Source: Okeania sp. SIO2B3 (GTDB lineage: Bacteria > Cyanobacteriota > Cyanobacteriia > Cyanobacteriales > Microcoleaceae). From it: a stretch of DNA of 64,000 nucleotides. Below are positions 1 through 9,009 of the stretch, piece by piece. The DNA is taken from NCBI RefSeq assembly GCF_010672525.1, contig NZ_JAAHGH010000029.1:1-64000 (forward strand), written 5' to 3'. Below the pieces are notes generated by a model. It saw only the letters and a list, made by a program, of their open reading frames with translations, did not search any database and had not been told where the DNA came from. Both the position numbers and the translations under genes were made by a program. Numbering within the stretch: position 1 is the stretch's first letter; each line of letters starts with the position of its first letter.

Positions 1-452
1 TGGAAAATGTTTTTCCTACAGATGAGCTGTTCCCTAATATTATTTTAGGGACAAGACTTATACCAAGCGTGATAAATGTTTGTTACAAATGGTAGGGACG
101 TTGCATAAGGGCGTCCCTACGAAAGAAGGAAGAGGGAAGAAGGAAGAAGGGATAAATATTGAAAAAAATGGGAAAACGATATAAATAACTATCTAAAATG
201 AACTGGGGTAGCTATTTTTAAGAATATCCTATTGATATCTACCTTTTTGTAGCAAACTAGGGTATTTCTTAGGAGTCAGCCCACCCCCGCCCCTCCCCAA
301 CCCACCCCCGCCCCTCCCAGGAGGGGAAGTCAGTCCTCAGGAGTCGTATGGGAATGGCTTCTATACCATTTTTAAGTCATAAATTCTCTTTCTTCTCAAA
401 GGGACATCTTCTGCACATATCTTTTAGTCACACCTATTATTCGTAACATTCT
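1..452. other. gene-free start of window
   Basis: I see no gene here. The stretch has purine-rich 'ggaagaagg' iterations near 125-150 and two direct copies of a C-rich 18-mer (about 280-297 and 300-317), followed by 'aggagggg'. That C-rich block recurs near 15956-15990 and 31723-31752, so it is one of the dispersed sequences of this genome. Confidence 0.5.
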
Positions 453-669
453 TTTTTCAAAATGGTATTAGAGATTTTTTCGACAAAAACACTATATATG
501 CCATAGTGCTATAGTTTTTATCTACTAAAATTTGTAATATTATCTTTTCTGTAGCGGGTTTAATACCAAATTCAAAAAAGGTCGCTACAGTATTAATCTC
601 AAGACTCCTACCAACAGAATAAAGCACTGTAACAGTATTTTTTGAAAATGGTATAATACCATTTTGAAA
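453..669. repeat. inverted-repeat element with partial family-A core
   Basis: The ends are inverted copies of about 15 bp: TTCAAAATGGTATTA at the left (about 456-470) and TAATACCATTTTGAA at the right (654-668). Inside, at 484-527, is the core of the family-A repeat (AAACACTATATATGCCATAG and onward), without family-A termini. A 75-codon reading frame on the minus strand exists only because of this repeat, and I do not consider it a gene. The arrangement suggests a small non-autonomous transposon that carries or captured part of another repeat. Confidence 0.5.
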
Positions 670-772
670 TACGAATTTTCCCATCTCCCTATCAATTTTT
701 CTAAGCGTGACAATAAATTGACCCTAGGGAATAGGGGGGATGCCTTCTACCTTCTTCAATGTATCGACTCTA

Positions 773-1588
773 TTATTTTCTTTCATTGACATTATTGATT
801 TGATAAATGCCTAACTCTGTACCACATATTTTACAGAATTTGGCATCTATATCGTGGATAGAAAAACCACAACCACTGCATGATTTTTCTATATTTTTAG
901 TTGTTTTTATCAGTTGTTTAATTAAATCCCCAAGTTGAGAAGGAATTAAACTAATACCTGTTAATATCATTAACACAGTTAATAAACGACCACTTTCTGA
1001 AGTAGGAATTAGATCGCCAAATCCAACAGTTGTCATTGTAACAACCGAAAAATATACAGCATCTAAAAAATTATTAAATGATTCAGGATTTACGCGGTGC
1101 TCTACTTGATAAATCAAGCCAGAAAAGATAAAAATAATTGTAAATAAAGTAAATAATATTCTGGCAAAAATCACTCCATCTTCTGTACTAATCTGAAAAA
1201 TATAAATTTTTAATTTGAGAAATCGAATTAATTTTAGAATTCGGAACCATCTGATAATTCTAATAAAACTCAGTTCTAAAATCCCTGGAAAAATAGGTAA
1301 AATTGCTAGTAAATCAATAATAGAAAAAAAACTAAAAACAAACTTTATTTTTTGTTCTGCACACCAAAATCTCAGTAAATATTCAATGGCAAAAAACACT
1401 AAAATAGCATCATTGATTAGTTCTAGTATGATAAAAATATTCTCTGGAATTGGATAAGTCTCGGCAACAAAGATAGCTGAAGAAAATAAAATCAAAAATA
1501 GCAGAATAAAGTTAATAGCTTTACCGATAGGAGTTTCAATATCTTCCAAATAAAATGCTAGAGTTTTTTTTGTGAATTCAAGTAACAT
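773..1588 (-). CDS. voltage-gated K+ channel with C-terminal zinc ribbon
   Basis: This is a six-transmembrane ion channel of the bacterial voltage-gated potassium channel family. Numbering from the ATG at 1588 (271 aa), helices S1-S3 lie in roughly residues 22-100. S4 carries spaced arginines and lysines (RIIRWFRILKLIRFLK, about 110-125). The pore loop has the selectivity filter TTVGFGD at 187-192 between S5 and S6. After S6 a short cytoplasmic tail holds two CxxC pairs (C237/C240 and C252/C255), a zinc-ribbon knuckle. The frame is open 16 codons further upstream to another ATG at 1636, but that segment runs towards the CAACAGG heptamer repeats and does not resemble a channel start, so I chose 1588. 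The channel call is secure. A metal- or redox-sensing role for the ribbon is inference. Confidence 0.85.
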   Translation of the reverse strand: MLLEFTKKTLAFYLEDIETPIGKAINFILLFLILFSSAIFVAETYPIPENIFIILELINDAILVFFAIEYLLRFWCAEQKIKFVFSFFSIIDLLAILPIFPGILELSFIRIIRWFRILKLIRFLKLKIYIFQISTEDGVIFARILFTLFTIIFIFSGLIYQVEHRVNPESFNNFLDAVYFSVVTMTTVGFGDLIPTSESGRLLTVLMILTGISLIPSQLGDLIKQLIKTTKNIEKSCSGCGFSIHDIDAKFCKICGTELGIYQINNVNERK

Positions 1589-1626
1589 AATTTCTAATCT
1601 TCTGCTTGAGAACAGTATAGCGCTGT

Positions 1627-1939
1627 GGGCAGGCAACAGGCAACAGGCAACAGCGGTCAGACCCCGCGACGACGCCAGCTCGCTTGCGGAATGCTGACCA
1701 AGAGAGGCAACAGAGGGAATAAAAAACCGATAATGTAGGACTTTTAGTTATTGGAAAGTTCTTGTAATTTGTACATAAGCCAGGGCAAATTGCTATAATT
1801 ATCAAACTAAATTGTCATTATAATGTTTTACAATGAATGTGCCAATGTCTCTACAAGTTACAGTACTTTTGAGAATAGTGAGGTACAGTTATAAGACTAT
1901 TTATTCCTATATTCCCTGTTGCCTGTTGCCTGTTGCCTA
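1627..1939. repeat. inverted pair of heptamer (CAACAGG) repeats
   Basis: Three or more copies of GGCAACA stand at about 1629-1652 and the complementary heptamer GTTGCCT is repeated at about 1918-1938. They bracket the gap between the channel and the next gene. A GC-rich insert (GCGGTCAGACCCCGCGACG, about 1650-1668) sits beside the first array. Short tandem heptamers are typical of filamentous cyanobacteria. The same unit recurs at about 55878-55903. Confidence 0.6.
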
Positions 1940-1985
1940 GAACAATAAAACTTTGTACCTCATCCACTAGAAAACTGCTGTAATT

Positions 1986-4223
1986 ATGTCTGACTTAGAA
2001 TCAAATTTATCTGCTCTAGCAGCCAAGGTTTTACAATTGGAAAAACAACAAATTACTCTCAAAAAATATGTTGTTAAGTTGAAATATACTTTAGATGAGC
2101 AAATAGAAAATTTTCATCATCGACCAGAAGCACAAGATATCGAAAATTTACAGGAAAATTTTGTTGCTTTAACTCTACGTTTAGATGAATTATTAGCTTT
2201 CAATAATCTCATAACATCAACTACAGAAACTCAATATCAATCTCCAGATAATTGTCAAAAAACTGGAGAATATCAAAATAAATTAGTATTTGACCGTACC
2301 GATAGTCGTGGTGTATTAATCGAAGCATTAGAAACAGTTAAAGAACGATTAATTATTGTTTGCCCTTGGTTGAACTGTAATAGTATTGATGAAAATTTAC
2401 TGAATAAATTTAAGGATTGTTTAAACCGCAATTGTCAGATAGATATTGGTTGGGGATATTTAGGCGATCGCTTGAATATTGGCAAAGGTTGGAAATATAA
2501 TGCTTTCGTAGATTTACAAGAATTGGAAGAAAGTTATCCTGGTCTATTTCGGTTGAAGTTGTTAGGAACTCACGAAAATTATTTGGTGTGTGATGAGAGG
2601 TTTGCTTTTGTGGGGAGTCATAATTTTTTAGCTTCTGGCAATCAAAGTATGGAACGAGAAGTGGGAATTATGACGAGTGATTCAGAAATTCTTCAGGGAT
2701 TAATTTATCGTTTTGATGATGGTGAAAGTTTGGATGAAGCAGAAATTAATCGTAGATTTGCAGCAAGTGTGAAAAGTTTGGATGAGGTGGAATATTTGCC
2801 TGGAGTTATTGATGAAAGTGAAATGGAGTTTAGGGATTTTTCGATGGTGGTAGATGAAGATGAGAAAGAGGAAGAAGAAATGGAATATTTGCCTAGAGTT
2901 GTTGATGAGAATGAAATGGAATTTCAGGATATTTTGATGATGGTAGATGAAGATGAGGAGGAGGAAGAAGAGGAAGAAGAAAGTCAAGAACCTGTGGTTA
3001 GTGCTGAGGAATTTTTGCGTAGATATAGTGAAGGAGAACGAGATTTTAGTGGGATTAATTTGTCTGGTGTTGATTTGAGTGGTAAGTCTTTTAATGATTC
3101 AAAATTAAATTTGAGTAATGCTAATTTTAATGGTGCAAATTTGAGTGGTGCAATTTTTAACCAAGCTAATTTAACTGGAGCAAAATTTCGAGATACTAAC
3201 CTTTGTGAAACAAAGTTAGAGTCAGCTAATTTAAGTCAAGCTAAATTTATTAATAGCAATTTGAATAAAGCGAACCTTCATGCTACTAAGCTAGAAAGAG
3301 TGAAGTTGAAAAATGTGAATCTCAATGAAACTAATTTAAAAGCTGCAAATTTTACTGGAGCTAACTTGAGGGGAGTTGATTTTAGCAATTCTATACTGTT
3401 CAGTAATACAAACTTCAGTAGTGCAAATATCATCAAAGCAAATTTAAGTGGATTAGATTTGAGGAGTGCGAATTTTACTAATGCAGACTTAAGTCAAGCT
3501 GATTTAAGTAGAACTAATTTATTAAACGCAAATTTTGCAGGAGCAAACCTGCAAATGACTAAAATGAATCAAGCGCTTTATAGTGAAGCAACTGTTTTTC
3601 CTGAAAACCTTAATTGTACTAAATTAGGTGCTTATTTTATTGCTCCTAATGTATCCTTACGAAGGATAAATTTAGCTGGTGCTGATTTAAGTAGAGTAAA
3701 TCTTAATGGGGCAGATTTAAGGGAAGTAAATCTAAATGGAACAAAACTATATAACGCCGATTTAAGGTACACAGATTTAAGTAGAGCTAACTTAAAAGAT
3801 GCTAGCTTGGACGGTACTCAACTAATAACAACAAACTTAACACAAGCCGATATTCGCGGTGCGAGTCTTTCTGGCACACAACTCAAAGGAGCTAACTTAA
3901 ATTTTACCGATTTACGAGCAGCAAAATTATACTCTGTAGACTTATCTGGTGCTGACTTAACTGATGCTAAACTGTCTGGAGCATCAGTGAGAGCTACAAA
4001 TTTGAGAGGAGCTAAATTAAATTCTGCAGATTTACGAGTAGAAAGACTAGAATCTGCAGACTTATCTGGTGCAAATTTAACTAACGCTAAACTAGATGGA
4101 GCAGTCTTGCAATCTGTAGACTTATCTGGTGCAAATTTAACTGATGCTAAACTAGATGGGGCATTATTGAAAAATACAAACCTTACAGGTGCAACAATGC
4201 CAGACGGTTCAACCCACGAATAA
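1986..4223 (+). CDS. PLD-like domain fused to a long pentapeptide-repeat domain
   Basis: This 745-aa protein has four parts. Residues 1-75 form a coiled coil. Residues 95-240 resemble a phospholipase D-like domain, with the strand LIIVCPWL and a degenerate HKD motif H196-x-N198-x4-D203, followed by FVGSHN (208-213). Where the catalytic lysine is expected there is asparagine, so I doubt enzymatic activity. Residues 260-345 are highly acidic and contain a direct duplication with a 31-aa (93-bp) period (EYLPGVIDESEMEF versus EYLPRVVDENEMEF). From about residue 370 to the end the protein is built of pentapeptide repeats of the A(D/N)Lxx type, which fold as a right-handed beta helix. No operon partner is evident. 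The function is unknown; a scaffold or DNA-mimic role would be speculation. Confidence 0.75.
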   Translation: MSDLESNLSALAAKVLQLEKQQITLKKYVVKLKYTLDEQIENFHHRPEAQDIENLQENFVALTLRLDELLAFNNLITSTTETQYQSPDNCQKTGEYQNKLVFDRTDSRGVLIEALETVKERLIIVCPWLNCNSIDENLLNKFKDCLNRNCQIDIGWGYLGDRLNIGKGWKYNAFVDLQELEESYPGLFRLKLLGTHENYLVCDERFAFVGSHNFLASGNQSMEREVGIMTSDSEILQGLIYRFDDGESLDEAEINRRFAASVKSLDEVEYLPGVIDESEMEFRDFSMVVDEDEKEEEEMEYLPRVVDENEMEFQDILMMVDEDEEEEEEEEESQEPVVSAEEFLRRYSEGERDFSGINLSGVDLSGKSFNDSKLNLSNANFNGANLSGAIFNQANLTGAKFRDTNLCETKLESANLSQAKFINSNLNKANLHATKLERVKLKNVNLNETNLKAANFTGANLRGVDFSNSILFSNTNFSSANIIKANLSGLDLRSANFTNADLSQADLSRTNLLNANFAGANLQMTKMNQALYSEATVFPENLNCTKLGAYFIAPNVSLRRINLAGADLSRVNLNGADLREVNLNGTKLYNADLRYTDLSRANLKDASLDGTQLITTNLTQADIRGASLSGTQLKGANLNFTDLRAAKLYSVDLSGADLTDAKLSGASVRATNLRGAKLNSADLRVERLESADLSGANLTNAKLDGAVLQSVDLSGANLTDAKLDGALLKNTNLTGATMPDGSTHE

Positions 4224-4443
4224 TATAAATAGTAGGTTGGGTTGGCAAAGGAAACCCAACTAAAAAATTTGGTCGCCCTCCATAGTAATGTTATATCAAA
4301 TCCGGTAGCATTAGTGTAATTAGATAAAGAGGGTGGGGAGTTTGGAGAGGTGGGTAGATAAAGAAAGATGTAGCAATGGCGCGAGGATGGAAAATTTTTT
4401 TATACCGAACCCGAGGGGACTTGAGATTAGAAATATTATAGAC
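4224..4443. other. gap after pentapeptide gene with GTTGGGTT palindrome
   Basis: Just after the stop is an inverted repeat GTTGGGTT...AACCCAAC (about 4236-4260), part of the cyanobacterial 'gtaggttggg' palindrome type. It has no T-run, so I do not call it a terminator. ATATCAAATCCGGT at about 4293-4306 matches the tip of repeats near 14853. No gene is seen. Confidence 0.5.
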
Positions 4444-4533
4444 AGAACTTACGTATTTTTCCAACAAAAACACTATATGTACCATAGTGCTATAGTTTTT
4501 ATCTACTATATATAGTGCCTTTGCTTAAGTCCT
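4444..4533. repeat. family-A 90-bp palindromic element, copy 1
   Basis: The element starts AGAACTTACG and ends CTTAAGTCCT, degenerate forms of the family-A terminus AGGACTTACGCA. It contains an internal AT-rich core with CACTATATGTACCATAGTGC. It is flanked on both sides by TAGAAATATTA. This copy and the next form a tandem duplication with a 108-bp period, so the flank was duplicated together with the element. Confidence 0.7.
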
Positions 4534-4551
4534 GATAGAAATATTATAGAC

Positions 4552-4641
4552 AGAACTTATGCATTTTTCCAACAAAAACACTATATGTACCATAGTGCTA
4601 TAGTTTTTATCTACTATATATAGTGTCTTTGCTTAAGTCCT
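4552..4641. repeat. family-A 90-bp palindromic element, copy 2
   Basis: Nearly identical to the copy at 4444-4533, offset by exactly 108 bp. A third copy of the TAGAAATATTA flank follows at about 4643. The near identity points to a recent tandem duplication, not to two independent insertions. Confidence 0.7.
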
Positions 4642-4924
4642 GATAGAAATATTACAGCAGTCGCCATTAATATTAGGACATTCTCGCTCCTCTCAAATTT
4701 ACAAATTTATTCCGTGCTGTAAATTTAACTTCAGACTTCAGACTTCAATATAGATGGGAATACTCAACACCTATTCAGGGAGCAAGATGCTCCCACTCTC
4801 ATGCTCCATAACCAAAATAATTACAATGCACTACTAGCAAAAATTTATCTTTTTCTCTTCTCCTGACTCCTGAGGAGTGACTCCTGTACGGGCGAATGCC
4901 ATTCGCCCCTACTGACTTCTGACT

Positions 4925-6538
4925 TCATAACAACCCTCCTCGCTGAATTCTCTGCTGTTGTATAGTCTCCTTCTTAGCAAAAGCAGCATCTAGTTGATCC
5001 AATAACTTCCCAATCTTTTCCTTTGCCTCCTTGCTAGTCTGAGGTTGCCTATTTAACCACGACGTTGCCCTTCTTCGTCCCTTTTGACTCGCCACAATTA
5101 AAGCACCCCAAGCCATCGCATTAGTTTCAGCTTGATTTACCCTTAAAGCTGCATCAACTCGACTACGGAGACGACCAGTATCATTTTGCAGTAATTTACC
5201 AATCTCATAAGTGCTGCTCAAATTATTTTCAAACACACTGAGACTTTCTTGCCAACGACCATCAATTAAACCAGCCAAAACTTTTTGACTTGGACTTGCC
5301 CAAGAAGCGATCGCCTGAGCTTCTGTAATCTTGGCATGAAATTTGATTAAATCAAATTGAGCTTGTGCTTTTTGGGGCCATTGAGATTCATCCATTAAAT
5401 TCTGTCGTAAAGGTTGAATTAAAGCAAAAGCACCAGACCATAAACCATTACGAGCTAATCTGAGAGTATCTCGATAATAACTATCTCCAATAGGAGCTTC
5501 CTCTAGAGAAATTTTCTCTAACTCAATGGGATTAAGTATAAACTTTCGTGGCTGAATCCAATAAATATCAAAATCAGGATCTAATCCCACAGTTTGCTCA
5601 ACCACTAACTCTGGATCTCCTCCTCCAGTCATTTCCTGCCAGATAGGAGCTTGACCAGCAGCACTTTTCCATTCCAACATTGAACTCAAGTAATTTTTTT
5701 TGGGGTTGTAATTTACAATTTGCCCATAAGGAATAGTTTTATTGTTTTGTAATCTTTGACCACTGACACTAAACCAAATTCCAGCAGTGGGAACTTTGCC
5801 TTGAAAACGACGTACCGTTGTTAAAGGTAAAGGTTTATTTGAACCTTGGGGAGCAGAGACAGACTCAATAGTAGATGAAATGACAAAAGATTCAGCAGGA
5901 CCTTGGAGTGGTAAAGTATTAACTAATCGAAAATATGGTTTACTCCCTTCTCGTTGGTTAACAGACAAAATTGATTGATAGACTCGCAACTCTACTAATT
6001 TCCGACAAGGAGTTTCACAGGGTAAAGAAGCTCTAGAATCAATCTGCTTCATTACTGGCACTAATACATCTAAACTAGAATCTCCTGCTGTACTAGGAAG
6101 AGAAAAAGTTTCTCCGCTGCTAAACCCTTCCTCCTTGATACTACCTTTAATCTGCTCAAGAGTTTGCAAAGATTTATTCCCGGATATATAAAATTGAGTC
6201 CACTGTGGCAATAATTGATTAAACCAGACTATAGCATTAGGGTCAGAAATTAACTTTACACTAATCCATGCCCCCATTGCCATCAAACCAGAGCCACCAA
6301 ATAATAAACTTATCCCTACCCATTCAAGCATCCATTTTTTCCAAGGTAAGGATGTTAAAGAAAACTTTTGAGATTTAGATAATTTCCTCTGATGCCTAGA
6401 TTTAGATACAGAAGTTATCCGGCTAATTTGTGGAGTTTTCTTAGTTCTAGGATAATCAGATTTCTGAGCTGTTTTAGCAACTTTAGGAAACTTAGCTTGA
6501 TTGTAACTGGCTTTGGAGTCGTGAATTTTCTTTTTCAT
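4925..6538 (-). CDS. cyanobacterial single-pass membrane protein, function unknown
   Basis: This 537-aa protein begins with about 65 very basic residues rich in Lys, Ser and Arg. One hydrophobic helix follows (EWVGISLLFGGSGLMAMGAW, about residues 73-92). The large remainder is presumably on the trans side. The soluble part has a CETPC pair near residue 178, a beta-rich middle section and an alpha-helical C-terminal half, with Q/K-rich helices at the end. It resembles conserved hypothetical proteins of cyanobacteria; I cannot assign a function. The basic N terminus before the single helix is what expected of a type II signal-anchor protein. The ATG at 6538 is the natural start. The gene stands alone. 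Confidence 0.7.
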   Translation of the reverse strand: MKKKIHDSKASYNQAKFPKVAKTAQKSDYPRTKKTPQISRITSVSKSRHQRKLSKSQKFSLTSLPWKKWMLEWVGISLLFGGSGLMAMGAWISVKLISDPNAIVWFNQLLPQWTQFYISGNKSLQTLEQIKGSIKEEGFSSGETFSLPSTAGDSSLDVLVPVMKQIDSRASLPCETPCRKLVELRVYQSILSVNQREGSKPYFRLVNTLPLQGPAESFVISSTIESVSAPQGSNKPLPLTTVRRFQGKVPTAGIWFSVSGQRLQNNKTIPYGQIVNYNPKKNYLSSMLEWKSAAGQAPIWQEMTGGGDPELVVEQTVGLDPDFDIYWIQPRKFILNPIELEKISLEEAPIGDSYYRDTLRLARNGLWSGAFALIQPLRQNLMDESQWPQKAQAQFDLIKFHAKITEAQAIASWASPSQKVLAGLIDGRWQESLSVFENNLSSTYEIGKLLQNDTGRLRSRVDAALRVNQAETNAMAWGALIVASQKGRRRATSWLNRQPQTSKEAKEKIGKLLDQLDAAFAKKETIQQQRIQRGGLL

Positions 6539-6777
6539 AAAAAACTTTTGGTAAGTGGGAAACTAGCCAGTTGCTTCCTAGGTAGAAGCTACGCTATCAA
6601 CGGTTGGAGGAAAGCGACTCTACGGGTTCAAACCTGTAGTCACGCATATTGCCTATGTTTGATTATTTTACCTTACTGAGTGACAAGCACTTTGAAACTC
6701 TTGTAGGATAAGGATTTCAATAATTAAAGCTTCGTATAAAATCAAGATTTTTCGTTTTTGATAATAATAATCATTTC
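6539..6777. other. gap with a hairpin resembling a T-arm
   Basis: No gene is seen. A hairpin CTACGGG-TTCAAA-CCTGTAG at about 6621-6640 resembles a tRNA T-arm, but no other tRNA arm surrounds it. The string GGTAAGTGGGAAA (about 6550-6562) recurs at about 28769-28781 in another gene-free region, so both may be remains of the same element. Confidence 0.4.
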
Positions 6778-6866
6778 AGGACTTACGCAAAGGCACTATT
6801 TATAGAGATCAAGTACTATTGTCCAATAGTTTTGAACGCTATATATAGCGTATATGCGTAAGTCCT
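6778..6866. repeat. family-A palindromic element with perfect 12-bp ends
   Basis: This is the cleanest copy of family A. AGGACTTACGCA at 6778-6789 is matched by the exact inverse TGCGTAAGTCCT at 6855-6866. The 89-bp interior has further self-complementary blocks (CTATATATAG). It has no coding capacity. The shape is that of a MITE mobilised by a transposase encoded elsewhere. Confidence 0.75.
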
Positions 6867-7037
6867 ACATTTTTATTTTAATTGTTTAAATGATAGCCAG
6901 AAATCACATTTTATGGTAAAAAAAGTTGGTTTAGTGTATAAAATAGGTCGAAAAATATGGACTTAATATCATTATAATGCCACAATTTGTACTTGACCAT
7001 TATTATGCAAGACTACCTATTTTTTAATTCAAGTAAC

Positions 7038-7214
7038 GTAAGCATTCAGCTATTAGCTGTCAGCTCTCAGCAAAAGAAGGGGGTTTTAATGAATATAGAC
7101 TGTTTAGCCAGCTTTTATAGGAACTATAAATTCTGACTCAATTAGTAAAGTAAAGCTTTTATCTCAAACTAAAAGCAATAGCTGATGGCTGATAGCTGAC
7201 GGCTGAATGCTTAC
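7038..7214. repeat. family-B MITE with perfect 8-bp target duplication
   Basis: The left end GTAAGCATTCAGC and right end GCTGAATGCTTAC are inverted copies. The element is flanked by CAAGTAAC at 7030-7037 and again at 7215-7222, a perfect 8-bp target-site duplication that defines the element as exactly 177 bp. The ends are made of iterated AGCTGATAGCTGA-like units. It has no coding capacity. Family B occurs at least seven times in this window. Confidence 0.85.
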
Positions 7215-7308
7215 CAAGTAACTTTGAGTAATACCTTGATCATAGTGTATATTCACTCTTTAATTAAGTTAAAAACTCTCATGATCATTAAAGTCATAGA
7301 AGATAATC

Positions 7309-8018
7309 ATGGCACAAGAAAAAATTTTTTGCATTGGTTTGCCTCGAACAGGAACAACTTCACTCTGTAAATTTTTGAATATGATTGGATGGAACACCAA
7401 GCATTTTCCATTTTAAATCTTTCAAAATACAAATGAAATTATACACTTCTAATTTTCAACATGATTGGATGAAAAACCAAGCATTTGGCATTTCAACTAG
7501 AACTTAACCTCAATAATCTATCTCTGAATAAATATGTGGGTTTTGGTGATAGTCCTATTCCCCTAATATATAAATATTTAGATAGAAAGTTTCCTAATAG
7601 TAAGTTTATATTAACTACAAGGTCTCTTGATTCATGGCTTGACAGTATGCAATGGTTATTGGAACACGGAAAGGTTAAATGGAACTGGTCTATCAAAGTA
7701 CATATATATCATCATATTTTCTTAGGAACTAAGACGTTTAGAAAAAAAATATTAGAACATAAATTTGCTGATTTTCATACAGATGTCTTGAAGTATTTTG
7801 AATCTCGTCCAAAAGATTTACTAATTTTAGATATGGAAAAAGGTTTTGATACTAAAGAAATTTGTGATTTTTTGCAAGTTCCTGCTACTCAAGTAGAGTA
7901 TCCTCATAGCAACAAGAGAACTACTACTACTTTTTATGAAAGAGTATCCTATGAATTTCGTCAGAGAAAAACATTACTAGATTCTTTGACAAAAAAATTA
8001 GGAAAAAATTTAAAATAA
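7309..8018 (+). pseudogene. sulfotransferase, disrupted near its 5' end
   Basis: The first 35 codons (ATG at 7309) encode KIFCIGLPRTGTTSL, the PAPS-binding 5'-phosphosulfate loop of sulfotransferases, and end at a TAA at 7414-7416. The rest of the protein lies in another frame from about 7473 to 8018. It has FILTTRSLDSWLDSM, the 3'-phosphate-binding region, and a normal C terminus. A block coding for MIGW-x-TKH occurs twice, at 7381 and 7461, offset by 80 bp, and in the second copy the Trp codon has become TGA. An 80-bp duplication therefore shifted the frame. The C-terminal 177 codons remain open from a TTG at 7485 but lack the P-loop. The position beside glycosyltransferases suggests it once sulfated surface polysaccharide. 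Confidence 0.7.
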
Positions 8019-8020
8019 TT

Positions 8021-8160
8021 ACCGAATAATTAATAATTAAATAATTCTGGTTTAAAGCTTCCCCTTTTAAAGGGAAAAAAGAAATAATATTTCCTTATAT
8101 TCAATTCCGTAACGGTTTTAACCTTCTTGTAATTATCAATTATCAATTATCAATTAATGA
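8021..8160. repeat. family-D element
   Basis: It begins right after the pseudogene with ACCGAATAATTAATAATTAA and contains GGTTTAAAGCTTCCCCTTTT, TTCCTTATATTCAATTCCGT and an ATCAATT-rich end. Inverted or degenerate copies lie at 31397-31676, 35591-35737, 49757-49923 and 56351-56700. It is AT-rich and has no reading frame. Confidence 0.6.
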
Positions 8161-8295
8161 AAGTGTTTGTCAGCTTAGTATTGTGAATATTGAGCAATAT
8201 TTTTCAAGAATTAATAATTACCTCTTTTTGAAAAGAAGAGGATTGACGAAAAAGGGAATTTTTTTTTCTTGTTTCTCCTTTCAAGGGGAGGTTTT

Positions 8296-8500
8296 ATATA
8301 ATGTTCGGATAATCAGTTATAAATAAAATTTCAGAACTGACAGTACCGAACAAATACTTAAATTATCTTGAAATACTTAAATTATCTTGATTTTTCTCCT
8401 TTCTTCCCTCCTGACTCCTGTACGGGCGATTCGCGAATCGCCCCTACGACTCCTGACTCCTCGCTAAGTTATTTATAAGTATTCAACCGAACATGATATT
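8296..8500. repeat. family-E inverted-repeat element
   Basis: The left end TATAATGTTCGGATAATCAG and the right end TATTCAACCGAACATGATAT are imperfect inverses, each followed inward by TTATAAAT. The same ends bracket 26651-26782. The centre holds 'ctcctgactcctg' iterations and a GGGCGATTCGCGAATCGCCC palindrome near 8422-8443. Confidence 0.55.
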
Positions 8501-8679
8501 AAACCTTAATTATTCGGTAAATCATGCTCAAGGCTATAGACTAATGATTTCCTTACTTTGGGTAGCTATAGAATACCCAACGAATTTACATTTTCTGGTT
8601 CAAATGTGCAGCAACTATTTTTTCTGGGATATCTGTTGAATATGATTTCATAACTTAATCATCAAATTATTCCTGTATC

Positions 8680-8911
8680 GTAAGCATTCAGCCGTCAGCC
8701 ATCAGCTAGCCTCCTCCGGAGGAACTGCGAACTTCAGCTATTGCTTTTAGTTTAGGATAAAAGCTTTATTAATTGTCTTACTACAAAAGTTAGCTCCCTT
8801 ACCCTTAAAGTCAGTTGTTAATTTAAACACTGTCCTATATGAGAGAGTCTTGTTGCGCTCTAGCTGACAGCAAGCTAGCTGTTAGCTCCGCAGTCCGCAG
8901 GAAATGCTTAC
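8680..8911. repeat. family-B MITE with 8-bp target duplication (one mismatch)
   Basis: The ends GTAAGCATTCAGCCGTCAGC and ATGCTTAC are inverse. The flanks CCTGTATC (8672-8679) and CGTGTATC (8912-8919) are a target duplication with one mismatch. Two short GC-rich palindromic modules sit inside: TAGCCTCCTCCGGAGGAACT near 8699 and GCAGTCCGCAGGAAATGC near 8890. Confidence 0.75.
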
Positions 8912-9009
8912 CGTGTATCTAATAACTTAGGAAACTGCTATAATTGAAAAATATTATGTATGAACAAAGATACGATGGCTATTAATCAACAATTTATTAA
9001 TTTATAACT

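Noticed and set aside
457-684. 75-codon minus-strand frame near the start of the window
   Set aside because: It lies in an inverted-repeat element with a family-A core and does not look like a protein.
4236-4262. Terminator after the pentapeptide gene
   Set aside because: The inverted repeat is followed by A residues and no T-run on the plus strand; it belongs to a dispersed palindrome type.
6590-6660. Possible tRNA: hairpin CTACGGG-TTCAAA-CCTGTAG looks like a T-arm
   Set aside because: No acceptor stem, D-arm or anticodon arm can be built around it, and the loop is 6 nt instead of 7.
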